Origin: Conchocele bisecta | Lineage: Eukaryota > Mollusca > Bivalvia > Lucinida > Thyasiridae | Assembly: GCA_029237695.1 (NCBI GenBank) | Contig: CM055274.1 | Span: 67,577,484 to 67,641,483, forward strand | Reading direction: 5' to 3' | DNA: 64,000 bases | Shown here: piece after piece, positions 45,379 through 56,447 of the stretch | How positions within the stretch are numbered: position 1 is the first letter of the stretch | Layout of the letters: each line of letters starts with the position of its first letter | Program-made: the position numbers and the translations under genes | The notes under the pieces: generated by a model | What the model saw: the letters and a program-made list of their open reading frames with translations, nothing else | Database searches by the model: none | Told to the model about the DNA's origin: nothing

Positions 45379-46834
45379 CATGCTTAAACGCAATGATGAA
45401 CCACTTTACCGTAATGGTACTAATCTAACAGCAGAACTCGCGTATTTCTGCAAACAGCGGGACAAGTTTAAATCTGCATCTTGTACAGACACGCTACTGA
45501 CCCAAATGGTATCCAGCATCGCCAAATTGTAGTACCAAAACAACTCACACAGGTTGTGTTAGAGGCACAACATAGCTGCGCAACAGGCGGCCACCTGGGG
45601 CCAGAGAAAACAGAACAGAAAATTCAGCTGAAGTATTTTTGGTATGGCATGCATTCACAGATTAAGAAATGGTGCAAATGTTCTGAGAAATGTGCAGCAG
45701 CAAAGTCAGATTCAATCAAACCGCGTGCTCCACTTGTTCAAGAACAATCTGCAAATCCGTTTGAGCGTTTGGCAATGGACATTGTTGGCCCAGTTACAAC
45801 TTCACTTGAGGGAAACCGATTCATATTGGTTGTGACTGATTACTTCACTAAATGGCCGGAAGCTTTTCCTCTGAAAGATCACAAAGCAACAACTGTAGCT
45901 TGGGTCCTTGTTGATGAAATAATCTGCAGATACGGCATTCCACTGAAACTTCACTCGGATCAGGGTAGAGATTTTGAATCCAAGGTCATTCAAGAGATAT
46001 GTTCACTTTTAGACATAAAAAAGACAAGAACTACACCATATCACCCGGAATCAGATGGACTTGTCGAACGGTTGAACAGAACGCTTGTTCAAATGTTAAG
46101 GACTGTTGTAAATGATGACCAAAAGGACTGGGACAAGAAACTTCCAAAGGTTTTACAAGCATACCGCTCTAGTGTACATTCCACCACAAAGTTTACTCCC
46201 TATTTCCTTATGTTTGGAAGAAAAGCACAACTGCCTGCAGATGTGATGTTTGGGGGAGTGGGAGAAAGATTCCAGTCTCAAAACGAGTATGTACAAAAAA
46301 ACAAAAACTCAACTCGATGAAGCATTCCAGATGGTGCGCTCTAATAGCAAAAATGCATTGAAACAACAGAAAAAGATATATGACAAGAAGATACATGGGT
46401 CACCATTCGAGAGAGACGATACAGTAATTATTTACTGTCCAGCCATGAAACAGGGATTGTCGAGAAAGCTTCATAAATGCTGGAATGGACCTTGTACCAT
46501 CCTGAAGAAAATATCGAATGTCATCTACCGGGTAAAGAAGGACGGAACAAGGAGGATGGTGGTCTATTTTAACAGACTGCGAAAGTTTGAATCATTACCC
46601 CCAGAAAACACTAGGCACGAACTTGCAGTAGAAACCGGTCATCAAGTCGTAGAAGAGCAGACTCAGCAGAGTAATGAGAATACTCAGATTCAGAATCAAG
46701 CAAAGGTGATCAGTGTTCTGCCAAGGACGCGGGATCGCGCCATTGGCGTGGAAAAATTGTCAATGGCGCAAGAAAAAAATTACCGATGGGCCAACGGGCG
46801 TATTAAATATTTGGTCCGAGCTCGCGGGTTGTGA
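45379..46834 (+). pseudogene. pol: Integrase, three domains recognisable
   Basis: Inserts the cDNA into host DNA. The frame at 45481-46320 holds the zinc-binding domain (H31...H38 in HSCATGGHLG, then C68 and C71 in KCSEKC). The RNase-H-fold core follows with all three acidic residues: Asp100 in AMDIVGP, Asp160 in HSDQGRDF and Glu196 in GLVERLNRT, a D-59-D-35-E spacing. The core ends with YRSSVHSTTKFTPYFLMFGR. A frameshift near 46310 moves on to a second frame with the GPY/F-type C-terminal module (WNGPCTILKKISNVIYRVK, about 46470-46530). The catalytic triad is intact, the rest is broken, and the tail is interrupted by a MITE at 46711. Confidence 0.93.
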
Positions 46835-47393
46835 AATTAAAAAAGTCCGAACTGTGTTAGGGGCGCTCGTGAAATGTACCGGAAATGTAAAATTCGCATA
46901 GCAACAGCGCTTAGCTATACATCTATCGACGGTTTTCATTGGATGGTATATTTACATAAGTGATACAAGTATAAAGTGAACTATTTTGATCCGCCAATCA
47001 GAAAAGCCGTTTGAAATGCGTGTATTGTCATCAACTAAAAAAAATAAAAGTCTTGTCTCATTCTTATAAAACTGTGCATCAATCACACTTGAGCCGATGG
47101 AATGATAAAGAACTACAAATACATCATGATCATGTTTTAATGTTTATTTCCATGTTTTTTCACAATCACAACATGCTGAAAATTTACATGAATAATTATT
47201 GCAAGTCCATTGTCGGGCTCAGCAAAACACTATTTCAAACTATTAATTACTTTAATTGATGATATTTATTAGTTCGAAGCAGTGTTTTTCTTCAAAATAC
47301 CATGTGTGACCCCATCATTTTTGAAAATGTCCCCACTTTTTTTTACCCATGGGGTCATTGGCCCCATGTCTCTGATTTCTTGGCAGAACACTG
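46711..47393. mobile_element. hAT-like MITE inside the Pol tail
   Basis: 683 bp with perfect 15-bp inverted ends CAGTGTTCTGCCAAG and CTTGGCAGAACACTG, flanked by GTGAT on both sides (46706-46710 and 47394-47398). The CAG...CTG ends are hAT style, but only 5 bp of the 8-bp duplication match. No transposase. Low-complexity frames within it are not genes. Confidence 0.85.
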
Positions 47394-47678
47394 GTGATGG
47401 ATGGCCATATATTAGGCTTAGAACCCCCACCAGCACATCCAAGGTCTGGTATCTTAGTAGGCATACCGGATAAGCGACCTGCTGATGATTTTGTTGGTAC
47501 TGACGAAGTACTAGCTGATGAAGGTACTGATGACTCTGTAAACAACAACAGATCCCCACAAAGTAATGATGGATCCGACTCCGACAGTGAGCTTGATGTT
47601 GACACAGGGGGTGCATATAGGACGCGATCAGGAAGGAGAACAAACCGAACTGAGCGTCTACGTGATTATGTGGTCTAA
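47394..47678 (+). pseudogene. pol: Polyprotein C-terminal tail
   Basis: After the MITE, a 94-codon frame ends at 47678 with an acidic stretch (DGSDSDSELDVDTGG) and the basic motif YRTRSGRRTNRTERLRDYV. This is a common ending of Ty3/gypsy Pol proteins (RxSGRxxRPPxRL-like). The ATG at 47394 is a chance start; the frame is a severed continuation of the integrase region. Confidence 0.75.
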
Positions 47679-48034
47679 TATTTAGATCGCATTATCACAT
47701 GTATATAGATTGTACATAATCACGGACACACATGTCCATTTCATAGCCTACGGTATAGGCCTCATTATTTTGTGAATATATATGTAACTAAACACCGATA
47801 AGTAACGGTTTGCAATTATTACACCGATAAGTAGCGGGTTTGTAATTATTACTTTGGTGTCAACACAGCAGGTATCATATGTCTCATAATATCTGCTATT
47901 ATAATATTATTAGTATCACTACTTTCTGCATTAATTACTATACCACACTATAAGCACTGTAATCAGTAGGAACCACACATATATCTAATGATAAAATTTA
48001 TTAGGCGACAGTTCTTTTTTTGTGGGGTGAGGAA
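47679..48034 (+). other. Retrotransposon 3' region with polypurine tract
   Basis: Non-coding, with a ~27-bp near-direct duplication (ACACCGATAAGTA at about 47791 and 47821). The purine-rich GTGGGGTGAGGAA (48022-48034) abuts the 3' LTR and fits a polypurine tract for plus-strand priming. Confidence 0.7.
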
Positions 48035-48226
48035 TGTAAGATGTCAATTTGAAATAAGGACCGGTCCCCTCTATTACCTCCCTTTATTTAACTCCACCGA
48101 CTAGCCAATGAAATTGTAGCAGCCTCGTGGTTCCGGGAGAAGCTGAGAGACCGCGAGAATGTAAACGAGAGACGGCAAATAAACAAAGTCATAAAAAGGA
48201 GAAACCGGGTGTTTGGTAAGCTAACA
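48035..48226 (+). repeat. 3' LTR
   Basis: 192 bp, TGTAAGATGTCAATTTG to GGTAAGCTAACA. Differs from the 5' LTR at about ten positions, including a small indel in CCCTTTA(A/T)TT. AATAAA lies at about 48178. Confidence 0.93.
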
Positions 48227-48490
48227 ATTGTTTACATTTTTTGGCCACGGAAACTCTGTTTACATCACGTGACCAACAGGTTGAGTGTTTTCTTTTAAAT
48301 GCTACAAATATGCTGAAAACTGGTGCTAAAAGCACCCCAAAATGTTCCTCAAGTGAAACTGGGTAGTAATGGATCAAGATTTGCAAGCAAACAGTGTCTG
48401 TGACCTCAAAACACCCGAACTATTTTTTTAAACCGGACTATTTTTCATACACCCTGGGCAATTTCGCAACATTTGGTATCCTCTAACCTA
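48227..48490. mobile_element. M-family MITE, copy 3, right part
   Basis: Resumes ATTGTTTACATTTTTTGGCC and ends TATCCTCTAACCTA followed by TA. Together with 37276-37489 it makes one M copy of about 475 bp, once the duplicated ATTG is counted once. Confidence 0.9.
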
Positions 48491-48882
48491 TATCATAGAT
48501 CTACGAATGCAGACACTTTGTTAAAAGATGCAGTGACAAAAAAGTTATTGAAGGATTTGTGATCTCTGTGTAAACAAACCATGACGTTACGAATTTTGAA
48601 TTTTCGGGTTGATTTTAATGAAAATACGGTCTATACAACTGTATATAAGACATGTAGACCACAAGAATCCACTATTGTAACGGTAGTAAAGCCATACTGC
48701 TATGTCTAATTGAGAGGTAGCTTAATAATATGTAGCGCCAATTCTCATGGATTCGTGCCTTCTCATTGATTCGTGCCCCTAGAAAACAAGTGAATAAGCA
48801 TATTCTAAGAATAGTGTTACCCTAATTGAAAATTATTTTAAAAAGGTATTTTAAGTTGTTTCCCATCATTTTCTAAGTTACA
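48491..48882. other. AT-rich spacer, nothing firm
   Basis: Right after the M copy, ATAG followed by ATCTACGAATGCAGACAC opens two short frames to about 48574, one reading YECRHFVKRCSDKKVIEG. This could be exon-like, but no donor or matching upstream exon was found, so it is not called. Confidence 0.3.
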
Positions 48883-48891
48883 GTTACATAC

Positions 48892-49422
48892 GGGTCACTG
48901 GAATTACCGGAAACCTTTTATTTACCGAAAACCACCGAAATACCGGAAACCCCTGTAAATCACTATATAATAACATAAATATGTGTTTGTTGTGTGATAA
49001 ATGGTTTGTTTACTACATTATGAGATATATATGCACTAATTACAAACTATTTGTGAGAAATAAAATGTGTTTGGTATTTAATTCCAAATTCCAAGCGACT
49101 CGACTGTGAAATTTACCGGAAAACACTTGCAGTTAATAATGGACAGTACTAAAAGTCGTACTGTCCGTTCTTAACTGCGAGTGTTTTCCGGTAAATTTCA
49201 CAGTCGTTCTGAATTTGGAATTAAACACAAAACAAGAGGATCCTAACTCATTTTATTTCACACAAATAGTTTGTAATTAGTGCATATATCTCATAATATA
49301 GTAAACAAACCATTTATCACACAACAAACACTTATTTATGTTATTATATAGTGATTTACAGGGGTTTCCGGTATTTCGGTGGTTTTCGGTAAATAAGAGG
49401 TTTCCGGTAATTCCAGTTACCG
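48892..49422. mobile_element. Snap-back palindromic element, 531 bp
   Basis: Two ~255-bp arms meet near 49155. The left arm reads GAATTACCGGAAACC and then CACTATATAATAACATAAAT; the right arm mirrors it. The centre is GACAGTACTAAAAGTCGTAC. A 9-bp direct repeat GTTACATAC flanks it (48883-48891 and 49423-49431), typical of Mutator-like insertions. Non-coding, presumably a MULE-type fold-back MITE. Confidence 0.85.
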
Positions 49423-49431
49423 GTTACATAC

Positions 49432-51328
49432 AATTGTGATTTACCATATTTTGTGATTTTTCTACATACTTCCTTAATCTGAAGAGGGTCTGTTGCATAA
49501 AATGATGCATAAAATGTGATATATGTTGATTTCTTGGTGAATCTAAACTTCTACATATTAACATTTGATTCATCTAGGCAGCAACACTTCTTTATTGTAC
49601 GAGTGATCAAAGAATGTCACTCAAGTGTGCAAAATGTTGTAGGGCACGAACCTGATGAGAAGTTTCAAGATCAATTAGGCGACTTGGGTGGGTTATTTCT
49701 AGGACTTGCATAAACAACAATTTTGGTTAATTCCTTATGTGCACTCATAGTCAAGTGTTTGAACTTTATGTTGATGTAAACATTTTCAGGAATTAATCAG
49801 AATATAACACACAATATGAATTTATGTGCTTAGGCAGTTAGGGGCACGGATCCAATTATGACAATATGGACTATAGTCTATACGGAGGAAAGAAACAGGC
49901 GTTTATCAACGATTTGCAATTTATCAATAAATCGCGTGCATACATGCGTATACAGGGTAAATAAGAATACCGGCGCCACAATACCAGCAAACAACTCACT
50001 TTCTGGCATGATGGATGTAGTTCACTTCATATAAAAAATAAATAAAAAATAAGCAAAACAACCGGAAGTTGAAGATGCGAATTGACGAAATAGGTGGACT
50101 CTATTGGCTACGCCGATTTACGTGATGCCGCTGTGAATCGATTGGTCGTTCTGTATATTCGGGATATCCCGACCACGTGATCAGTACTACTACATCTCAA
50201 GTCAACTATGACAAAATCTGTACAGACCATTAAGGCAATGCTTACAAATATAATACCCTTTGCTTTTAATTTTTTGAAGTTTTTATGAGCCATGATATAC
50301 CTGTATACATGTAGCAATAATTAAGTTCATGACGCTTACACTGTGACGTTGCATATTATAGTGTTGACGAACTAATTGTAACGGCATGTAACGTCCGATG
50401 GCGTTGGCGTCAATACAGCCGTAAAATATTTACATTTTGTAACAAAGCATGCTCATTTTAATGTTGCTATGACCTATTTACATCTGTATCGTCTTTGTTC
50501 TTCAGCATTGTACTTGGCGCGTCCATGCAGGTGAAATACGGAAATCGGCCCAGTTAACCCGGTCTAAAACGACATTAGCTGTTGACAGGTCGTTAAACAC
50601 CATTACTACATAAATATATATTCTATTACTGGCCGCTATCCGTTCTGCAGCTGCCTGCGTATCCTATGGTATTAAGATAACTATATAAATAGCAGTTGTA
50701 TAATTATATTGTGGATAGTGCTCTAAGTGAGACCAATAGATAATAGACTTGTTTCCGGTTTCGTAAAAGGCACCTGACGTTACGTTATGTTCAAATAACG
50801 TACACATGCAGGTTGGTAACAAAGTGTTAAGCCAGCCGAATTATCTCGGCATTTTTCATAAAATGTTATGGAATTTTACACATCGGTTGATGGAAGAAAG
50901 CATATTTTGAAACCAGTGCGATTTTAGAGAGAAAAAAACGTATTTGGAATGTGTATCTAATATTAAAGTTTAGAACAACTACGCCGAGAAATGCCGTTTT
51001 TACGATGTTTATGCATAACTAACATTTCTTTAAGACAGCAGAAAATGCAACGTAGTCAGCAACGAAACACCGAATACATGATATTTTCTAATATTTGATA
51101 TATCGAGCAAATGCACATTTTGAAAATAAATCTTTTTATTCGCATTAGTAAATGAGAAAATGCTAAATATCTCACCATTGATAGCCAATACGTCCAAGAA
51201 ACGCTATTTAGTATCTCTCTTACACGTCTATCTTATACTTCAACTCCCGGTTTTCGCCCATTTTGAAAACAACGTCACTAAAATGCATATTACTTCATTT
51301 AACGCGAACATACGAGGAGCATTTTGAT
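49432..51328. other. AT-rich DNA with one weak exon candidate
   Basis: No recognised repeat family. The only part with protein-like character is 49578-49713. An AATAAA-containing stretch at about 49925 could serve as a polyadenylation signal for it. Confidence 0.4.
49578..49713 (+). CDS. Candidate terminal exon, unknown protein
   Basis: A pyrimidine-leaning TTGATTCATCTAG precedes 49578, like a splice acceptor. The following ~45 codons read QQHFFIVRVIKECHSSVQ, continue through VVGHEPDEKFQDQLGDLG and end at GLFLGLA with a stop at 49713. The composition is more protein-like than that of surrounding frames. No family is recognised, and no upstream exon was identified within the window. The alternative is a chance frame. 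Confidence 0.2.
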
Positions 51329-52088
51329 CAGGCGCGTAGCTGCATTAAGGCACTGCAGGCTCAGGCCTGCAGAATTTTCGAGAAAATGGAAAAAATAAAT
51401 GTGCCAAAGTGCATCATTTACCTTCTAGTTTCGATTTTTTGTATAGTTTAGTTTAAACATAGTTTATTGCATATAAATACAATAGGCTCGGGCTACAAGT
51501 TCTCTCAACATTAGTTACAGCCCTCACCTAAGTGTTACAAAGTACAATAATTCAACAGCAATGGCGATACATGAATACATGTATGCAGGCATATAAACAC
51601 GGATACAAACCAATAATCAAGCGATAAATATATGTTTACATAATGTATGGAAAGAAAACGGACAGAAAGGTAGAGAAGAGGTGGATAGTGAGATATGAGA
51701 TTTGGAGAAAGAATAAAAGTTGTTTTTGTCGCCAAGTACATATACTACATGAGCAAATCCATCAATGTATTAGTGCTAGTTTCAATAAATTTCAGTGATC
51801 ATTAATAACCTGTGGTTGTGGATGATATTGGCAAATCGAATGGAATACATCGGATATTGGATTACGTTACATACATCTATCAACAAAGTTACTCAAATCG
51901 TTTTGTAGTTTTAATATAATTTTGTACAGAATTGAAGATAATAATATTGTTTTCATTGTTTTGTTCAGGTATGATTTTTTTTATGGGGGGGGGGGGCATG
52001 CCCCCAGACCACCTTAGCATACTCTCACCAACGGTGCTTTAAGTCGTCAACCGGGCCTGCAGATTCAAATTGGCTAGCTACGCAACTG
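51329..52088. mobile_element. hAT-like MITE, 760 bp
   Basis: Left end CAGGCGCGTAGCTGC, right end inverted CAGTTGCGTAGCTAGC, flanked by TTGAT (51324-51328 and 52089-52093). A C/G-rich GGGGGGGGGGGCATGCCCCC segment lies near 51985, and CTGCAGG(C/T) occurs near both ends. The pattern matches the 46711 element: CAG ends and 5 matching flanking bases. No transposase. Confidence 0.7.
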
Positions 52089-52291
52089 TTGATGGTAGCA
52101 TTTACAACGTTTTAACCCCGTAATTAAGGGGAAACATGTATTTTTGCATTAGTGTACATGCAGTAGGGATATTAATAAAAACATCATAATTCTATTGCCA
52201 AATCATACTTCTGAATATTTGTCAGGCCGGCAACACTGTGCGCGACGTCTATATCATTGAACGTCATGACGTTTTTTTTGTTTGTACATAG

Positions 52292-52441
52292 TAAATACAT
52301 GGTTAGTGCCGTCGAATATAAACTATATTCGGTTGAGCCTAATTAGACAGCTTTATTGGGGCGAGCTTTAGCGATCCCCTATAAAGTTGTCGGGGCGAAA
52401 CCGAATATATTTTATATTCGACGGCACTAATCATGTATTTA
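52292..52441. repeat. Inverted repeat, 150 bp
   Basis: AAATACATGGTTAGTGCCGT and CGAATATAAACTATATTCGG face the same sequence in inverse at the right side. The loop itself folds, with GGGGCGA...CCCC around 52358-52380. Probably a small fold-back element. Confidence 0.8.
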
Positions 52442-52940
52442 ATTTATACCGCATACTAAACTTAATTGTTGAACGTCATCTGTTAACGTCATTCCTCGCC
52501 ATACGTCACCAATCTAACGACGTCATTCAAAATAAAATGGCGGCGTCCACGCTATGTAGATTCGGTATTGTATCTGATTAAATCTCCGATTTATTTACGA
52601 TGAGCTTCAATAATGGCTGGTTTTAGACTACACAATTGTCATAATAAGCATTACAATCATAATGGACATATCCATGTCGTAGGTTACATCGCATATACTG
52701 TAAACATGGACAAAATTCAGCTGAACCGACAGCGATTTCTATTTTAAAATTCGCCGCCATCTTTAATTTTCTGTTGAGACTGACCAATCAGAGGCCACGG
52801 TTAGGGTCAAAGGTGAAAAAATAAAGGCAAAAACGGCACTTCATGTATATTAGGCTACTTCAGGTACTTAATTCAGATATAAACAACATTTATTCAATCC
52901 CCTTTATTATGCTACATGGAGCAATGGTTGCGGTATAAAT
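52442..52940. other. Spacer, nothing recognised
   Basis: AT-rich DNA with CAAAATAAAATGGCGGCG at about 52528. No supported gene. Confidence 0.4.
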
Positions 52941-53320
52941 GTACATATCATGAAACTTCCTGACGCTGTTTCTGTATAAATATAGCATGGAACTTGCTGA
53001 CGTTTTTCTATGTATTCATATAGTATGGAAGTTCCTGACGCTTTTTCTGTATACATGTAGCGATAAACTGCGTGACGCTTTTTTCTGTATACATATAGCA
53101 TGGAACCTCCTGGCGCCTTTTCTCGTTGCTATGTATGTAGATATAGCGATACACTTCCTGACGATTTGTATTATTGATATATGCATGTAACTATAATTTC
53201 GTGACGCCTCTTTTCTGTATACTACATAGCATTACACTTCTTGACGCCTTTTCTCAGCGCTAATTAGCGAGAAGAAACTTCGTGACGTTTTTTTCTCAGT
53301 AACAGTAATATATACAGGAT
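52941..53320 (+). repeat. Degenerate ~55-65-bp minisatellite
   Basis: About seven units with TTTTCTGTATACATATAGCA, TGGAACTTCCTGACGC and variants. ACTTC(C/G/T)TGACG occurs at about 52955, 53030, 53070, 53150, 53200, 53240 and 53280. The TGACG parts are half-CREs, but their regular spacing follows the repeat. Confidence 0.7.
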
Positions 53321-53327
53321 ATATACA

Positions 53328-53488
53328 GGATATTCCATCGTATATTTTGAATAGCGGGAAATAATACACGAGTGTGCGTCGGCTTCCGCGTAAGCAACGA
53401 GTGAGCGCAGCGAACGAGTTGCTTGCACGGACACCGACGGACACGAGTGTATTATTTCCGCTATTCAAACATGTACGATGGAATATCC
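53328..53488. repeat. Outer palindrome, left copy
   Basis: GGATATTCCATCGTA to TACGATGGAATATCC, with arms through GAATAGCGGGAAATAATACA and a core GAGTGAGCGCAGCGAACGAG. Confidence 0.85.
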
Positions 53489-53862
53489 TATATATTACAC
53501 TTCCATGGCGGATTTAGTCTATTTTTTAGATTAAAATCAATGAATTGTGATGTGCTCATGAATATAGTTACACAATGACGTATTTTCCCGCATTTTGAAT
53601 TTACGTACGTTGTGTAAACTTTTTGAAATTCAAATTACGCAGCTATTTCTATGAACCAGATATATTTGACTGCACGTTTGGAATGTGCTCAATCACATTA
53701 ACATTCTAGATGTATAGTCGAAACGCTTTCCAAGTTTTCAAACAACTTTATTTTGACTGTAATAAAATATAAACATTTTGCATGTTAGCTCGTGGTTTCA
53801 AAGAAAACAGGCGCGTAATTACGGGAGTTTTCTTCACGGGTTTTCTCTCACAGGGAAACCAA

Positions 53863-54199
53863 TGCAAATAACTAGCAAGAGTGTAATAATATAAGTTATT
53901 GTGATTCTAATTATAAACAGTCAATATGGTGTATTACTATACTATATTCAACCTAGGCACAATTTCTTTATGTTTCTCCAAAATTTAGTTTTATAAGTGT
54001 ATTAGTACATGTTTAATGTCATAGACATATGGCGCCAAATGGCAAGGCGTCATGACGTTAAAAATATTCCTGACGTCATCCCGACACAAACGAGTAGAAA
54101 TTCGTTAATAACATTCAAAGTATATATTTTCTTTCTCTTATGTCATTACCGATCCATATGACTATGTTTCGGAGGTGAATTTCAAGTTTTGTCGTTTAA
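53863..54199. other. Spacer, nothing recognised
   Basis: AT-rich DNA between the left inverted arm and the LINE fragment. No supported feature. Confidence 0.4.
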
Positions 54200-55149
54200 G
54201 AGCACTCCGAATTCCAAAACATAGATAATGGTTGCCCCCAGAGCAGCGTCGCTAGTCCAATACTATTCAACATCATGATCGACACACTGCATACTGAACT
54301 TAACAATGCTAATAAGAATACACGTAACAAAGAAGACCTATCACAATTTTCTGATGACAGCGCGATCTGGAATGCACATGCGAATCTAGATGTAGCCCTC
54401 GGAGTTGTACATACATCACTAGCTAACATATTACAATATGGCAAAATAAATGGGAGTTTAAAATCTCCTCACTTAAAACTGAGGCAGTCATATTTCATAA
54501 CGGAGGAACTTCGTGCTATAAAGATGCGGAGCAGCGGTATACCTATAAAAGAGAACAGCAATATAGAATAAAACATCTAGTGGTGAACAACCAATCAATC
54601 CCTTTCAAGAAATGTGCAAAACTTCTAGGTATGATATTAGACGACAGATTAACCTGGGGTCCTCATGTAACAGACCTAGTCCAACGGTGTAGGAAGGACC
54701 TTAATCTAATGAAACGTATATCAGGTACATCATATGGAGCAGACAAACCGTCTCTCCTGCGATTCTATAAAACATTAATGCTAACTAAAATGGACTACGG
54801 CTGTATGTTATACAAAGACGCTGCGGCCAGTCATCTGAATAAACTAGAAATAATTCAAAGAGCAGCATTGCAAGTAGCAACTGGTGCCTATCAATCAACT
54901 AGAGCCGCAGCAATAGAAGTAGAAACAGTTGTACAACCACTGGATCTGCGACGTGAATGTAATTTACTAAAATACTGGGCCCGCACCCACCCCATGGTGC
55001 TAACCTACCACGTTAATTTACCAGTACTAACCATCGATAAGGCAGTCCATACCAGAGATACTTTCCCGGGCCAGTTCCGATTGAGTACATATATATACCT
55101 ATTGGATGGGGGAGAGATCACGTGTCGTATATTTATATCTACAGCCTGA
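54200..55149 (+). pseudogene. LINE reverse transcriptase fragment
   Basis: Non-LTR RT from a LINE of the I/Jockey group. The open frame at 54200-54571 starts with NGCPQSSVASPILFNIM (usually GxPQGSVLSPxLFN) and has FSDDSAIWN, the F(A)DD catalytic motif with both Asp residues. A frameshift near 54575 leads to 54580-55149, with AKLLGMILDDRLTWGPHV, TDLVQRCRKDLNLMKRIS, FYKTLMLTKMDYGCMLY and LNKLEIIQRAALQVATGAYQ, the standard thumb pattern of these RTs. Endonuclease and N-terminal RT are absent on the left, and the RNase H or tail is absent on the right. It lies inside the 8.7-kb inverted repeat. Dead copy. Confidence 0.88.
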
Positions 55150-55583
55150 TACTAATAGGTAATTAATATACTTTTTCAGATTGGGTTTGTCTTAATTTAT
55201 TTAGTTTAACTTCATGTGTTAGCCCACACAGGCCTGTACACATCAAGTAAATGTATAAATGTATTAATTGTTGCACTTTCACATGCATCTGTATCATGCG
55301 AAACAATCAATAGCTAGCTCATTCTCATGTCAAACCGTGAAAAATGCTGATCGAGTGTGATTGCATGTGATATATATATGATGCTAATCTCCTATCTGAA
55401 AAAAAAAAAACTGATATGGAATGTGCTCGAGCCAAGTCCCACCCTTAAATATAAGCCTAATCAAAAACCTATCAACAATTTGAAACACTTCTTAATCACA
55501 CGGCCAAACAGTCCGCACCTCGCTTATCGGCGGCTTACCTCAGTAGTACCTAGGGTCGCCATATATATACTCGGGACCACCAC
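55150..55583. other. Spacer, nothing recognised
   Basis: AT-rich DNA between the LINE relic and the next MITE. A (AT)n stretch near 55370 and a short open frame (55357-55590) have no recognised content. Confidence 0.4.
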
Positions 55584-55593
55584 CATTTAAACT

Positions 55594-56437
55594 GGTAGCG
55601 GGTCAAAAAGGCCCACTTACCAGGACGGCCCGGGTCAAAAAGGCCCAGCTTCAAAAGGTATATCAAAAAGGCCCAGTTTTAGGGGGGTCAGAACGGCCCA
55701 CTTTATTTATGTGCTATATAACGGGGAGAATATACAATTTTGAAAGAACAAGATGGAAGAATATTTTGTTGATTGCGGGTATGGTTTCTTTCGTGCATTA
55801 TTATCATGTGTGATTGATCAGCTAATTCACGGTAATTTTATCGCGTATGCCGGTAACTTAATTGATCTGTTGTGAAGTGGCTTCGGATTTGGGATACCAC
55901 ATCTTTAATCACGTCTATCACCGACATCGAAGTAGACACAGCTGCGCCGATCTTGGAAAGGTATTATATAATATATAATGTGGGACAGGCTCTGAGATAA
56001 TTGTTACCTTTATTTGTTTATGATTTTGTAAAAGTTTCACTGTAAATCAGTTTAATTTATAGACGAAGATTTCAGAGTAAATGCAGAAATTAATTATATT
56101 TAATTACTCATTTACGCTGGAAGTTTCGTCAAATTCGGACATAAATTATGATCCTATCACTATTATTCTTAAAAATTGATGGCGAATTTTCTAAAATCAT
56201 GTTCTAAAGTACGAAATCGCATGCCGCGTCTCATTTGTTAATGTTTACATGTGTATATATTCATTAAACAATAAAATAATATATTCCTTCGACTTTCATT
56301 TCATAACGTCCTACTTAAAACTGGGCCTTTTTGACCCGGGCCGTCCTGGTAAGTGGGCCTTTTTGACCCGGGCCGTCCTGGTCAGTGGCCGTTCTGGTAC
56401 TGGGCCGTTTTGGTTTTGGGCCGTTCTGACCCGGATT
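55594..56437. mobile_element. MULE-like MITE with GGGTCAAAAAGGCCCA ends
   Basis: 844 bp flanked by a 10-bp direct repeat CATTTAAACT (55584-55593 and 56438-56447). Ends: left GCGGGTCAAAAAGGCCCA, right inverted CCGGGTCAGAACGGCCCA. The end motif is iterated three or more times inside each terminus (GGCCCAGCTTCAAAAGG, GGGCCGTCCTGGTAAGTGGG and similar). Interior AT-rich, no transposase. A duplication of 9-10 bp suggests Mutator-like mobilisation. Confidence 0.8.
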
Positions 56438-56447
56438 CATTTAAACT

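Larger units (their letters stand above)
37490..48226 (+). mobile_element. Ty3/gypsy LTR retrotransposon, nested and defective
   Basis: 10.7 kb between two ~193-bp LTRs, with a 4-bp ATTG target duplication (37486-37489 and 48227-48230). Without the satellite block (39403-43392) and the MITE (46711-47393) the element is about 6 kb. Order: LTR, primer site, SGNH-like ORF, gag, protease, RT, RNase H, integrase, tail, polypurine tract, LTR. RT before integrase identifies the Ty3/gypsy type. Two internal deletions, several frameshifts, one in-frame stop and the insertions make it a relic. The two LTRs differ at about ten positions by eye. Confidence 0.93.

Noticed and set aside
54196..54444. 82-codon minus-strand frame
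   Set aside because: Antisense shadow of the LINE reverse transcriptase fragment.
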